This document shows positions 15,887 to 23,108 of a stretch of 33,779 nt of DNA, piece after piece; the stretch's first letter is position 1; every line of letters begins with the position of its first letter. Under the pieces are notes generated by a model. The model worked only from the letters and a program-made list of their open reading frames with translations. It was not told the origin of the DNA and searched no databases. The DNA lies in the IMG/VR virus record IMGVR_UViG_3300034355_000467, positions 1 through 33,779 of that record. The stretch is one strand, 5' to 3'. The stretch comes from a virus. The translations under genes were made by a program, and so were the position numbers.

Positions 15887-16452
15887 TGACAATATCTGAA
15901 CGCTTAGAAATACTTGCACAGGTTGTAAATGATGAAAACACGGCCCGTAGAATTTCACAGGCTGCCGCGTTTCAAGTCATTGCAGAATATAAGCAAAGGA
16001 TATTTTTTAACGGTTTAGATACATCAGGCGGTGCAATAGGTACTTATAGTGTTAATCCGTTTTATATAAATCCGTTAAGCCTTACAACAGTATCAGCAAG
16101 CGGTATAAAGCCGCAAGGTAAAAACGGCCAAAGTGTTTTTAAAAATGGCAATCCGCATAAAACAAAGTATTTAACACAAGGTTATAAAGAACTAAGAGAT
16201 TTAACAGGCCGCCAATCGGGCACAGTAGATTTAAATTTTAGCGGTTCATTGTTTCAAAGTATTAAAGTTACTGAAAATGCCAGCGTTAGTGCCATAACTT
16301 ATACTAATGATGAAATGGCAAATATAATGGAATTTCAAGAAGAACGTTTTGCAAAAGATATTTCAACCGTATCAGAAACAGAACGCGAATTAGGCGAAAC
16401 CGCAGCACGAAATGAACTATTAGCAATTTTAGAAGAAATAGATTTACTATAA
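15886..16452 (+). CDS. Neck or tail-completion protein candidate, 188 aa
   Basis: The protein opens with a helical segment, then a region with the pattern GRQSGTVDLNFSGSLFQSI (about 105-123) and an acidic helix at the end. Size, position before a tail-terminator candidate, and the 'T/D-L-x-F-S-G-x-L' pattern suggest an HK97 gp10-like neck protein, but the match is loose. It is coupled on both sides by TAATG overlaps. Function is inferred from gene order. Confidence 0.55.
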   Translation: MTISERLEILAQVVNDENTARRISQAAAFQVIAEYKQRIFFNGLDTSGGAIGTYSVNPFYINPLSLTTVSASGIKPQGKNGQSVFKNGNPHKTKYLTQGYKELRDLTGRQSGTVDLNFSGSLFQSIKVTENASVSAITYTNDEMANIMEFQEERFAKDISTVSETERELGETAARNELLAILEEIDLL

Positions 16453-17024
16453 TGTACGTAACACAAAACATAATAACCGAACTAATTAAGCAAATTGATA
16501 CTGCAATGGCAGCCGTAAATGTAAACGTTAACGGTAATGGCATAGCTGTAAAAGATACTGCGGGGCAGGTTGTTACTTTAAATGTTACGCAAAATGGCAC
16601 AAGAAACTATGTTGGCATCACAGACACCTCGGGAGCGGGCTATTATATCCGTACTAATGGTATTGTTTCGGAAACAAGAAAAGCCGCGAATACTAAGCGC
16701 GGAAGTTGTGGTATCGAATTGGATGTGCGTGTTCCATTTAAATTAGTTTTTTGGAACTTATGCGCTGACCCGCGTATGTTATTAGATTCGGTTAAGTTTG
16801 CGCTGTATGGTGCGAATTTTAAGGGCGTACAATGGCAATACGCAATAGTTAACCCGCGTTTGTTTCCTGTATCAAATGAAATATTGCCTTGGGTAGTATA
16901 TTCAGCTGAAACAGGCAAAGATGCAAAGACATTGCAAAGTTTAATGCAAATAGTTAGTATTGATTTTGAATTAAGATATGATTTTAGCCTTACAGAAAAA
17001 TGTAAGCCGTTTGCGATATGTTAA
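16452..17024 (+). CDS. Tail terminator or connector candidate, 190 aa
   Basis: The start overlaps the previous stop (TAATG). The protein has a helical beginning, a beta-rich middle, and a Cys-containing C-terminal half (C101, C113 and a C-terminal KCKPFAIC). It is the last gene of the connector unit, ending before a terminator at 17068. The position is typical for a tail terminator or minor tail protein, but I see no diagnostic motif. A ten-codon ORF at 17033-17065 follows and is not supported. Confidence 0.5.
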   Translation: MYVTQNIITELIKQIDTAMAAVNVNVNGNGIAVKDTAGQVVTLNVTQNGTRNYVGITDTSGAGYYIRTNGIVSETRKAANTKRGSCGIELDVRVPFKLVFWNLCADPRMLLDSVKFALYGANFKGVQWQYAIVNPRLFPVSNEILPWVVYSAETGKDAKTLQSLMQIVSIDFELRYDFSLTEKCKPFAIC

Positions 17025-17067
17025 GATTCACTATGCCGCCATTTTCGCTACCTTGGGGCAATTAGTA

Positions 17068-17095
17068 GGGGGTTGGAATCAATACCCCCTTTTTT
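17068..17095 (+). terminator. Intrinsic terminator of the connector unit
   Basis: GGGGGT (17068-17073) pairs with ACCCCC (17084-17089) followed by six T (17090-17095). It lies 43 bases after the stop at 17024 and separates the connector and fibre units. No clear promoter is seen in the 23 bases before the next ATG at 17119. Confidence 0.85.
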
Positions 17096-17118
17096 AGAAA
17101 ATATTTAATTTTATATAT

Positions 17119-17457
17119 ATGGCTTGTTGTAATTGTTGTGAAAATACGTTAATTTTGGGCTGTCTTAACAGTTGTGATGCTGTATTTGATACGGGTATTG
17201 TTGCAGATTCGCTAACAGAAGGCGTTTGGGTTTTGCAGCTTAGTTTTGGTAGTATTTCTATTTATTACAGCATTGATGTTTTAGATGGTGAAACAGTTAT
17301 TTTTACAATGACAAACTTAAACGAAAACTACACATATACTGGCCAGATAATTGACCCTAACGGTGAAGTAGTTAAAATTGAAGTTGACGGCATCGAATAT
17401 GATTGCATTGAATTTAGTACTAAAGTAGGATTATCAAATAATCAAATAAACTTATAA
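17119..17457 (+). CDS. Small Cys-rich protein of the fibre unit, 112 aa
   Basis: The protein begins MACCNCCENTL, with four cysteines in seven residues, then GCLNSC, and has a beta-rich remainder. The start is preceded by a long AT-rich spacer. Two bases separate its stop from the next ATG. Seven cysteines in 112 residues, clustered N-terminally, suggest a metal site or disulfide-linked multimer. The family is not recognised. As the first gene of the fibre unit it may be a small adhesin or a connector. Confidence 0.6.
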   Translation: MACCNCCENTLILGCLNSCDAVFDTGIVADSLTEGVWVLQLSFGSISIYYSIDVLDGETVIFTMTNLNENYTYTGQIIDPNGEVVKIEVDGIEYDCIEFSTKVGLSNNQINL

Positions 17458-17459
17458 TT

Positions 17460-18671
17460 ATGATAGACATAGTAAAACTCGCAAACGGCAATGTAGCTAT
17501 TTATGATTCGACTTCGGGCGATTTCATTAACAGTCTTAGCCCTGACATCGTAGAAATTGAATGTAACGTAAACGGCAGCGTTAAAGTTGTTCAAGACAAT
17601 GGCAGCGTTGAATATATAGACCCTGCAACAGTTCAAAATACAGAAGTAGTACCTGCTGCACCAATTGCTTTTTCGGGTGATTGTGCAGACTTAGCCCAAT
17701 TGTTAAGTACAGATTTTTTTTTTGTAGTTAGTGGTGGCGGCGGTTCACAAGACTTAGCAAGTGTTTTAGGTTTTGGTAATTCAGCAAATGCTGGAATTAT
17801 AGACTTGGATTACTTAGACTTTGACACAGCAGCAGCACATTCTGTTGGGGTTGGTGAATTGGCTTGGAATAGCACAGATGGTACTTTAGATTTAGGTTTG
17901 CAGGGCGGTTTAAAAAATAAACTTGGTCAGCAATTAGTAGTTAAGGCACGTAATACAAGCGGTTCTTTGATTAGTAAGGGCAGCGTTGTTCGTGTTGTGG
18001 GTGTTGCAGGTGGATTTGTTGGTATAAACTTAGCACAAGCTGATAGCGTATCAAATAGCGAGACAGCTTTTGGTATTGTTGCTGAAGACATCGCAGATAG
18101 TTCAAATGGCTTTGTGGCGATTAACGGAATAATTCACGGGTTAAACACAAACGCATTTACTGAAGGTGATATTTTGTATCTAAGTACAACAACACCGGGT
18201 GCAATTACAAATGTTAAACCTGCATCACCTAATTACATAGTTGTGATTGGATATGTTGCTAAAAAAAGCGCAACCGATGGACATATTTTACTACACGTTC
18301 AAAACGATACAAGACAGGCTGTAGAGATACAACTCGCTGCATCGGATGAAACTACAGCACTAACAACTGGAACGGCAAAGGTAACTTTTAGAATGCCACA
18401 CGCAATGACATTGACAAGTGTTCGCGCAAGTTTGACAACGGCACAAGCAAGCGGTTCTATATTCACGGTTGACATAAACCAAGGCGGTAGTTCTGTTTTA
18501 GGTACTAAATTGACCATTGACAATACAGAAAAAACATCTGTTACTGCTGCAACACCTGCAACGATAACAACATCTGCCCTAACAGACGACAGCGAAATAA
18601 CAATTGACATTGACCAAATTGGGAATGGTACTGCAACTGGTCTTAAAATTACTTTAATCGGAACAAGATGA
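17460..18671 (+). CDS. Tail-fibre-like virion protein with C-terminal beta domain, 403 aa
   Basis: The N-terminal part (1-90) is followed by a flexible SGGGGS linker (91-96). A central segment (about 150-285, with GSVVRVVGVAGG and GDILYLSTTTPG) resembles small beta-barrel domains of phage surface proteins. The C-terminal domain (about 300-403; FTVDINQGGSSVLG and ITIDIDQIGNGTATGL) matches a fold that recurs at the ends of phage fibres and spikes. No collagen repeat or enzyme motif is seen. The stop overlaps the next start (ATGA), so the product is likely co-produced with the lectin-like protein. A receptor-binding or decoration role is likely, but inferred. Confidence 0.65.
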   Translation: MIDIVKLANGNVAIYDSTSGDFINSLSPDIVEIECNVNGSVKVVQDNGSVEYIDPATVQNTEVVPAAPIAFSGDCADLAQLLSTDFFFVVSGGGGSQDLASVLGFGNSANAGIIDLDYLDFDTAAAHSVGVGELAWNSTDGTLDLGLQGGLKNKLGQQLVVKARNTSGSLISKGSVVRVVGVAGGFVGINLAQADSVSNSETAFGIVAEDIADSSNGFVAINGIIHGLNTNAFTEGDILYLSTTTPGAITNVKPASPNYIVVIGYVAKKSATDGHILLHVQNDTRQAVEIQLAASDETTALTTGTAKVTFRMPHAMTLTSVRASLTTAQASGSIFTVDINQGGSSVLGTKLTIDNTEKTSVTAATPATITTSALTDDSEITIDIDQIGNGTATGLKITLIGTR

Positions 18672-19453
18672 TAATAAATCCTTACGTTTTTGGTGCTGCT
18701 TATGACCCCGATGCGCAGGCATTCATTACGGCAGCAGGCTTGACAGATAACACGCAAAAAAGTGCTGTCAATACCTTAGTACTATCACTAAAGGCTAACA
18801 ATATTTGGCAAAAATTTAAAGCGATTTATCCTTTCGTGGGAGGCACAGCTACAACGCATAAGTTTAATTTAATAAATCCTGCTGATACTAATGCTGCTTT
18901 TCGCTTAGTGTTTAATGGTGGATGGACACATAGTACAAATGGTGCGCTTCCTAATGGAACTAATGGATATGCGAATACTTTTTTAACACCTTCAACAAAT
19001 CTTACATTAAATTCTACCCATTTAAGTTATTACAGTAGAACAAATGTTAATTTAACTCAGGTTGAGATTGGTTGCTTTGATAATACTGGTGCATACACAA
19101 TAATAGAAGCACGAACAGCAAATATTAGTTATTTTTTAACAAATACAAGTAACATCGCAGGCGTTGCAGATACAAATTCAGCAGCTTTTTATATAGGCAA
19201 TAGAACAGCATCATTTGTCACAAATGGCTTTAGAAATAATGTTAAAATATTTAATGCATTAACTGCTGCAACTTTTCGACCTTCTAATAATATTTATATT
19301 GGTGCAGCAAATAATGCATCAAGCATTGCACAGTATTTTACTACAAAAGAATGCGCATTTGCATCTATCGGTGACGGATTAACAGATACAGATGCAAGTA
19401 ATTTATACACAGCCGTTCAGGCATTTAACACAACTTTAGGTAGACAAGTATGA
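18668..19453 (+). CDS. LamG/lectin-like receptor-binding tail protein, 261 aa
   Basis: The N-terminus AYDPDAQAFITAAGLTD is a linker I associate with Bacteroidota phage tail proteins, followed by a beta-jellyroll-like region (FVGGTATTHKFNLINPADT, THSTNGALPNGTNGYANT, LSYYSRTN, IYIGAANN) consistent with a concanavalin/LamG-type fold. Such domains bind sugars on the host surface. The start and stop both overlap neighbours as ATGA. No catalytic residues are evident. The fold call is from pattern recognition. Confidence 0.7.
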   Translation: MIINPYVFGAAYDPDAQAFITAAGLTDNTQKSAVNTLVLSLKANNIWQKFKAIYPFVGGTATTHKFNLINPADTNAAFRLVFNGGWTHSTNGALPNGTNGYANTFLTPSTNLTLNSTHLSYYSRTNVNLTQVEIGCFDNTGAYTIIEARTANISYFLTNTSNIAGVADTNSAAFYIGNRTASFVTNGFRNNVKIFNALTAATFRPSNNIYIGAANNASSIAQYFTTKECAFASIGDGLTDTDASNLYTAVQAFNTTLGRQV

Positions 19454-19674
19454 CATACGTAGGACTTTTAACAGAATCGCAAAAAGATAGCTTAGTCGGT
19501 CAGCTTTATGATGAAGACAGCTATTTTAACCCAATACAAGATGTAAATGACCAATGGATAATTTCAGTTGAAGAGATAGAATTTTGTGTTAATCCTGAAT
19601 TTCAATGGGTAAAAACACTACCTTTGATAGAATATAAACCTAAACCATCGCCACCATTTCCGCCAATAGACTAA
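19450..19674 (+). CDS. Small protein accompanying the lectin-like tail gene, 74 aa
   Basis: It begins MTYVGLLTESQKDSLVGQLY, followed by DSYFNPIQDVNDQWIISVEE and a proline-rich tail (PKPSPPFPPID). The pattern 'LTE.QKD.LVG..Y..DSYFNPIQD' is one I recognise from short Bacteroidota phage proteins that follow receptor-binding genes; it may be a chaperone or fibre accessory. Coupled by ATGA to the gene upstream and one base from the gene downstream. Confidence 0.7.
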   Translation: MTYVGLLTESQKDSLVGQLYDEDSYFNPIQDVNDQWIISVEEIEFCVNPEFQWVKTLPLIEYKPKPSPPFPPID

Positions 19675-19675
19675 T

Positions 19676-20164
19676 ATGCTATCCCTTATAACACTATCAA
19701 TTTTTGCAGCCTTTGCAATTAAGTTTTTGCATTATTGCATTGGTTCGCCTGTGCAGGGGGAATATTATACAGGGCGTATATTTTCCGCTTACGGCAAGTT
19801 TATTTCTAAACTGTACTTAGACTTTGAAGCCAAAGAAAAAAACCGTGTGTGGGCAAATTATAACGCTTGGAAGCAAAAACGCGATAAGGAACTAAACGAG
19901 CAATTGCAAAACAAAACAGCTAATGAAGCTGATACTATTTATAAAGACTATTTGCAGCAAGTTGAAATACTTTATAATGATGTTGAAAACAATATGAAAA
20001 ATAACCCGTGGTCAATGCTTGGCGCCTGCCCTATCTGTTTTGGTACATGGGTTTCGCTATTTACATTTACATTCTTTGTTATATTTGTTCCCCTGCCGTG
20101 GTGGTTTATCTTCATAGGTACGCCCGCCGCGGTTATTATTTCACGTTATATTAAAATCTCATAA
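19676..20164 (+). CDS. Membrane protein upstream of holin, 162 aa
   Basis: An N-terminal hydrophobic segment (residues 2-20) precedes a long charged region (about 40-115) and two hydrophobic segments at about 121-140 (CPICFGTWVSLFTFTFFVIF) and 142-157. It contains a CPIC pair (117-120). The stop overlaps the holin start (TAATG), so both are translated together. A lysis accessory (holin partner) is plausible from position, but the charged middle could also point to a superinfection or structural role. Family not identified. Confidence 0.6.
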   Translation: MLSLITLSIFAAFAIKFLHYCIGSPVQGEYYTGRIFSAYGKFISKLYLDFEAKEKNRVWANYNAWKQKRDKELNEQLQNKTANEADTIYKDYLQQVEILYNDVENNMKNNPWSMLGACPICFGTWVSLFTFTFFVIFVPLPWWFIFIGTPAAVIISRYIKIS

Positions 20165-20601
20165 TGGATTCCCTAACTATTACCGCCGATTCGCTGAATT
20201 ATTTTGCACAGATTTTGCCCGAAATTAAACAGCAGCTAAACATTTTAAAGCCGCTAATTATTTGCCTTAGTTTTTTGCTTTTAGTAGATTTTATGACAGG
20301 TGTTCGTAAAGCTAAAGCAAAAGGCGAAAAAATTATATCGGGCGGTTTTAGAAAAACCATTAACAAAATGAATGATTACTGTTTAGCGATTATTGCCAGT
20401 CAGGCTTTTACGTGGTCACTTGATTTAGAATTTACATTATCCTATTATGTGGCTTTATTCGTTTGCGGTATTGAACTAAAGTCAATATTTGAAAACGTAT
20501 CACAAACAACAGGCGTTAATATAGTTGGTTATATAAAAGGCTTTATACCTAATCCAATGGATATAATAAAAAAGCCCGGTAAAGATACAGAGCCTAAATA
20601 G
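20164..20601 (+). CDS. Phage holin, Cph1/TcdE-type
   Basis: After a 25-residue N-terminus, a hydrophobic segment LIICLSFLLLVDFMTGV (residues about 31-47) carries the conserved D-x-x-T-G, then KAKAKGEKIISGGFRKTINK, the loop signature of the phage_holin_4 (PF05105) family. Two more hydrophobic segments follow (about 75-110). The 145-residue length suits the family. Holins form pores that trigger lysis. It is the last late gene, coupled to the membrane protein by TAATG and followed by a terminator. Confidence 0.8.
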   Translation: MDSLTITADSLNYFAQILPEIKQQLNILKPLIICLSFLLLVDFMTGVRKAKAKGEKIISGGFRKTINKMNDYCLAIIASQAFTWSLDLEFTLSYYVALFVCGIELKSIFENVSQTTGVNIVGYIKGFIPNPMDIIKKPGKDTEPK

Positions 20602-20633
20602 TGTTTTTGCTTTTTCGTTGTTTTCATGTGTGG

Positions 20634-20660
20634 CCGCTGTCTTTTTGGGCAGCGGTTTTT
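20634..20660 (+). terminator. Terminator between the convergent late and early strands
   Basis: CCGCTG (20634-20639) pairs with CAGCGG (20650-20655) around a ten-base loop, followed by TTTTT (20656-20660) in the plus direction. It ends the late strand after the holin. The minus side lacks a T-tract, so termination of the minus operon by this hairpin is less certain. Confidence 0.75.
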
Positions 20661-21058
20661 CATTTCTTAGCTATCAGTATTTCGTGTGTTTCAAACTTAA
20701 TTAGCGCTGCTACTTGAACTACTTTGTTACGTTTAAAATATTCATCAGCATCGTGTTCAATATCATTAACTACAACCGTGTTACGGTCCCATAAGGCAAA
20801 TTCACAATGTAGCTTAAATCGGTCCGACATAACCGAACTAAATAAAAATAACGGTATAAAATGTTCGGTTTTAGGTAGCTGCCTTATTAGGTCAAAATTT
20901 AAGCATTTATGATGGTTGCAATAAACAGGCCATACAGATAAATCAATAGGTATCATTCGCTGGATATCACCCATACCAACGCCTAATTTACGGTCGTAAA
21001 ATTCTGTTAAATCCTGATTAGGAAACAATTTATTGACCGCCTTCGCTACACAGTTCAT
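20660..21058 (-). CDS. Hypothetical protein, last gene of the minus operon, 132 aa
   Basis: The protein contains a Cys/His pair region (VYCNHHKCLNFD, residues about 45-56) that could bind metal, and an acidic middle (NDIEHDADEYFKR). It starts 28 bases inside the upstream gene and ends one base before the terminator stem on the opposite strand. I do not recognise the family. Confidence 0.5.
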   Translation of the reverse strand: MNCVAKAVNKLFPNQDLTEFYDRKLGVGMGDIQRMIPIDLSVWPVYCNHHKCLNFDLIRQLPKTEHFIPLFLFSSVMSDRFKLHCEFALWDRNTVVVNDIEHDADEYFKRNKVVQVAALIKFETHEILIAKK

Positions 21059-21440
21059 TTTGTGATTTGTTGTAAGCTGAAAATAATAATTTTTTGCATT
21101 CGTTTAAATACCATTCTGACTGTGATTCGGGCAATGTAGAAGCCATTGCAATTAGTTCAGCAATAACGGCTACATTGTCGTAGGTACTTTCATTTAGTAG
21201 GTCGCGTTCGGTTGGTGTGGCCGCCTTTTCAAAATTATTAACAAATAGATTTATAGATGTATGCAAATCCATAAAACGTTTTTTCATTTCAAATTTTAGC
21301 TTCTTTGGTTCAAACTGTGCAATAGCATATTTTGCCGTGCTAAGTGCGCCTAATAAAAGCCAAATGTTTTGAGTTAATTCGTTTACTCGCTGCTCACCAA
21401 CTTTAGCAATTAGTGCCGCTTTTTTTTCTTCATTCGTCAT
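21030..21440 (-). CDS. Hypothetical helical protein, 136 aa
   Basis: The sequence is helix-rich, with a hydrophobic patch NIWLLLGALSTAKYAIAQF (about 25-43) but no clear membrane span. It overlaps its upstream neighbour by 11 bases and its downstream one by 29. No motif is recognised. It belongs to the accessory operon with SSB and the MazG-type enzyme. Confidence 0.5.
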   Translation of the reverse strand: MTNEEKKAALIAKVGEQRVNELTQNIWLLLGALSTAKYAIAQFEPKKLKFEMKKRFMDLHTSINLFVNNFEKAATPTERDLLNESTYDNVAVIAELIAMASTLPESQSEWYLNECKKLLFSAYNKSQNELCSEGGQ

Positions 21441-21609
21441 GTCCTTTTAGTTTGTTTTGAAGTTCTTCAATTTTGTGTGTAAAAATGTCAATTCTTAATT
21501 CTAATTCATCATCGTAAGGTTCTTCATTTTGAATCCATAACATAGCATCTAAATAGCCTTTTTTGTATTCAAGTATCTTTTTTAATCTTTGCTGTTCTGT
21601 ACGTGTCAT
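21430..21609 (-). CDS. Short helical protein, 59 aa
   Basis: This gene is easy to miss because of its size. It reads MTRTEQQRLKKILEYKKGYL, then DAMLWIQNEEPYDDELELRI and a helix ending HDE. Its ATG overlaps the upstream stop in an ATGA (21606-21609) and its stop overlaps the next start by 11 bases, so it fills an otherwise unexplained gap exactly. Both helices are charged and coiled-coil-like. Function unknown. Confidence 0.65.
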   Translation of the reverse strand: MTRTEQQRLKKILEYKKGYLDAMLWIQNEEPYDDELELRIDIFTHKIEELQNKLKGHDE

Positions 21610-21872
21610 AGGTTTTCTTTAGCTTCTAATAACTTAGTATAAACTTCGGCCGCCGCTTTATAGCCGCGTTCAAATTCTGTTTTCGATTCTTTGCGTAAGC
21701 GCTCACAATATAAAATAGCATCCATCAATTCTTCTTGAATGTGATTTAACCAGTCTTTATAGTTTAAATCGGTTCTATCAAGCGTTTTACCATATTTGTT
21801 AATACCAACTTCGCTACGCTGTTGAAACTTCGCTATAACGGCTTCAACAATGCTATCAGTAAGTTTTTCCAT
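21606..21872 (-). CDS. MazG-like helical phage protein, 88 aa
   Basis: I prefer the ATG at 21872 (MEKLTDSIVEAVIAKFQQRS) over 21893, because the family pattern starts there and the overlap with the upstream gene is then 17 bases. The protein carries the pattern QRSEVGINKYGKTLDRTDL and DWLNHIQEELMDAILY, in which a Glu-rich EExxxD helix resembles half of an all-alpha NTP-pyrophosphohydrolase metal site. I recognise the pattern from small phage proteins. It follows a clear MazG-type gene and may be a partner or paralog. Confidence 0.65.
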   Translation of the reverse strand: MEKLTDSIVEAVIAKFQQRSEVGINKYGKTLDRTDLNYKDWLNHIQEELMDAILYCERLRKESKTEFERGYKAAAEVYTKLLEAKENL

Positions 21873-22212
21873 GTTTATAAGGTCTTGAAGCATTATAATC
21901 TAATTTAGCTTTGATGTGAAAATCTAAATCAATATTGAACTTATGGCTAAAATCTAATAGTCTTATAATCGCATCGGCTATTTCATCTTGTACCGTGTCT
22001 TTGATATTTTCTTTAAAACGTTCGGGTGTGCTGATATTTTTGTACTGTAAAATATCTGTTTCGGTACACCATTTGCCAGCGCGGTCCGCTTCTATTGCTT
22101 CGGCTAATTCGCAAACAGTAAGCATTACAACTTCGGTTAATTTGCGTTCACCTTCCCAAAATCCGCGCGCGGCGTTACCTTCATGTATTTCTTTTGCTAA
22201 TTCGTTAAACAT
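21856..22212 (-). CDS. MazG-type nucleotide pyrophosphohydrolase, 118 aa
   Basis: The sequence has the all-alpha NTP-PPase metal motif: ELAEAIE with E35 and E38, then DEIADAIIRLLD with E77 and D80. This is the EXXE...EXXD arrangement that binds magnesium and removes pyrophosphate from (d)NTPs. Length is normal for a single-domain MazG-like protein. It lies in the accessory operon near SSB. In phages such enzymes may control nucleotide pools or ppGpp-type alarmones; which substrate is used cannot be read from sequence. Confidence 0.75.
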   Translation of the reverse strand: MFNELAKEIHEGNAARGFWEGERKLTEVVMLTVCELAEAIEADRAGKWCTETDILQYKNISTPERFKENIKDTVQDEIADAIIRLLDFSHKFNIDLDFHIKAKLDYNASRPYKHGKTY

Positions 22213-22214
22213 AA

Positions 22215-22649
22215 TTATATAAATTTTACTAATTCATCAATTTCAGGAACTCTTATAAATTTTTTCTTACTGATGCTATTCATAATTCTAACCCGCGATA
22301 TGCCAAAATATAAACACGCTGAATCGACCGACATAAAGTTAATAATTGTATCATTAGAAAATACAGCTTTAACGTGCCTGTTTTGTTTTGGTATTTTGCC
22401 TAACTGTTCTTTAGCTGCATTTCGATTCTGAATGTATTTATAAACTGATTCAGCAGTTACTAAGCATTCTGTTTTTATATTGCCTAAAGAAACAAAATCT
22501 TCGAAATGCTTTACAAATATTTCATTGGGTTTTGCTTCGGTTAAATATCCAAAATTTATTAGCTGTCTTATTCTGGTACCAGCATAGTTAGGATTTTTAG
22601 CGCCGTTAGGTTTTATTAGCTGCATCGCTTGTTCAAACGTTAAATACAT
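22215..22649 (-). CDS. DNA-binding-like protein, 144 aa
   Basis: The N-terminal part (FEQAMQLIKPNG, TRIRQLINFGYL) looks like a MerR-type winged helix, and a C-terminal segment SVDSACLYFGISRVRIMNSI resembles the helix-turn-helix NUMOD1-like motif of homing-endonuclease and phage regulators. Many basic residues support DNA binding. Its start codon lies just downstream of a strong hairpin and U-tract (22661-22693), so its expression may depend on read-through. A regulator is a guess. Confidence 0.45.
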   Translation of the reverse strand: MYLTFEQAMQLIKPNGAKNPNYAGTRIRQLINFGYLTEAKPNEIFVKHFEDFVSLGNIKTECLVTAESVYKYIQNRNAAKEQLGKIPKQNRHVKAVFSNDTIINFMSVDSACLYFGISRVRIMNSISKKKFIRVPEIDELVKFI

Positions 22650-22660
22650 ATCTTATTTTT

Positions 22661-22693
22661 AAAAAAAAACCGCCTGAACTTCAAAACAGGCGG
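22661..22693 (-). terminator. Terminator in the leader of the DNA-binding-like gene
   Basis: On the minus strand, CCGCCTG (22693-22687) pairs with CAGGCGG (22676-22670) around a ten-base loop, followed by nine T (22669-22661). It lies 62 bases after the SSB stop and only 11 bases before the ATG at 22649. The 22700-22754 stretch holds AT-rich DNA without a full TANNTTTG box. Confidence 0.85.
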
Positions 22694-22754
22694 CCCAAAC
22701 TAAAAGACCAAGTACAACAAAGAAAAAATAAGATAAATATTTTATTTTTGCAAG

Positions 22755-23108
22755 TTAAAACGGCAAATCAGTATCATTATTTTGTGAAATAACTTCAACT
22801 TCTACTGATTGCGCTTTAGGCCCTGAATTAAATTTACGTACGTATGAAGCAATAATATCAGTATAGTATTTACCTTCATGTTCCCGGTATTCTATTTTAC
22901 CTTCAATAAAAAGCATATCGCCTTTTTCAAGTTTAATGTTATTCCAATAACTGACATTGTGCCATTGTGTTTTTTCCTGCCATTCGCCGTTTTTGTCTTT
23001 GCTACTTTCAGATGTTGCAAAGCTAAATTTTGTTAGCGTTTTTTCGCCAAATGTTTTTTGCTCTGGTTCTTTGCCAATCCTACCGATTAGCGTAACGCGG
23101 TTTACCAT
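22755..23108 (-). CDS. ssb: Single-stranded DNA-binding protein
   Basis: The 117-residue protein starts VNRVTLIGRIGKEPE and has the OB-fold core (TKFSFATSES, WHNVSYW, GDMLFIEGKIEYREH, YYTDIIASYVRKF). It ends in the acidic tail DTDLPF, the tip that recruits partner proteins. SSB coats single-stranded DNA during phage replication and recombination. It overlaps the upstream small gene by 29 bases. Length is short for bacterial SSB but usual for phages. Confidence 0.9.
   Translation of the reverse strand: MVNRVTLIGRIGKEPEQKTFGEKTLTKFSFATSESSKDKNGEWQEKTQWHNVSYWNNIKLEKGDMLFIEGKIEYREHEGKYYTDIIASYVRKFNSGPKAQSVEVEVISQNNDTDLPF

Noticed and set aside
17033-17065. Ten-codon ORF (MPPFSLPWGN) just before the terminator at 17068
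   Set aside because: Too short to judge, with no coupling overlap and no recognisable family.
22700-22754. Promoter between ssb and the hairpin at 22661
   Set aside because: The stretch has TTTATCTTATT and TTTCTTTG but no complete TANNTTTG box with proper spacing.
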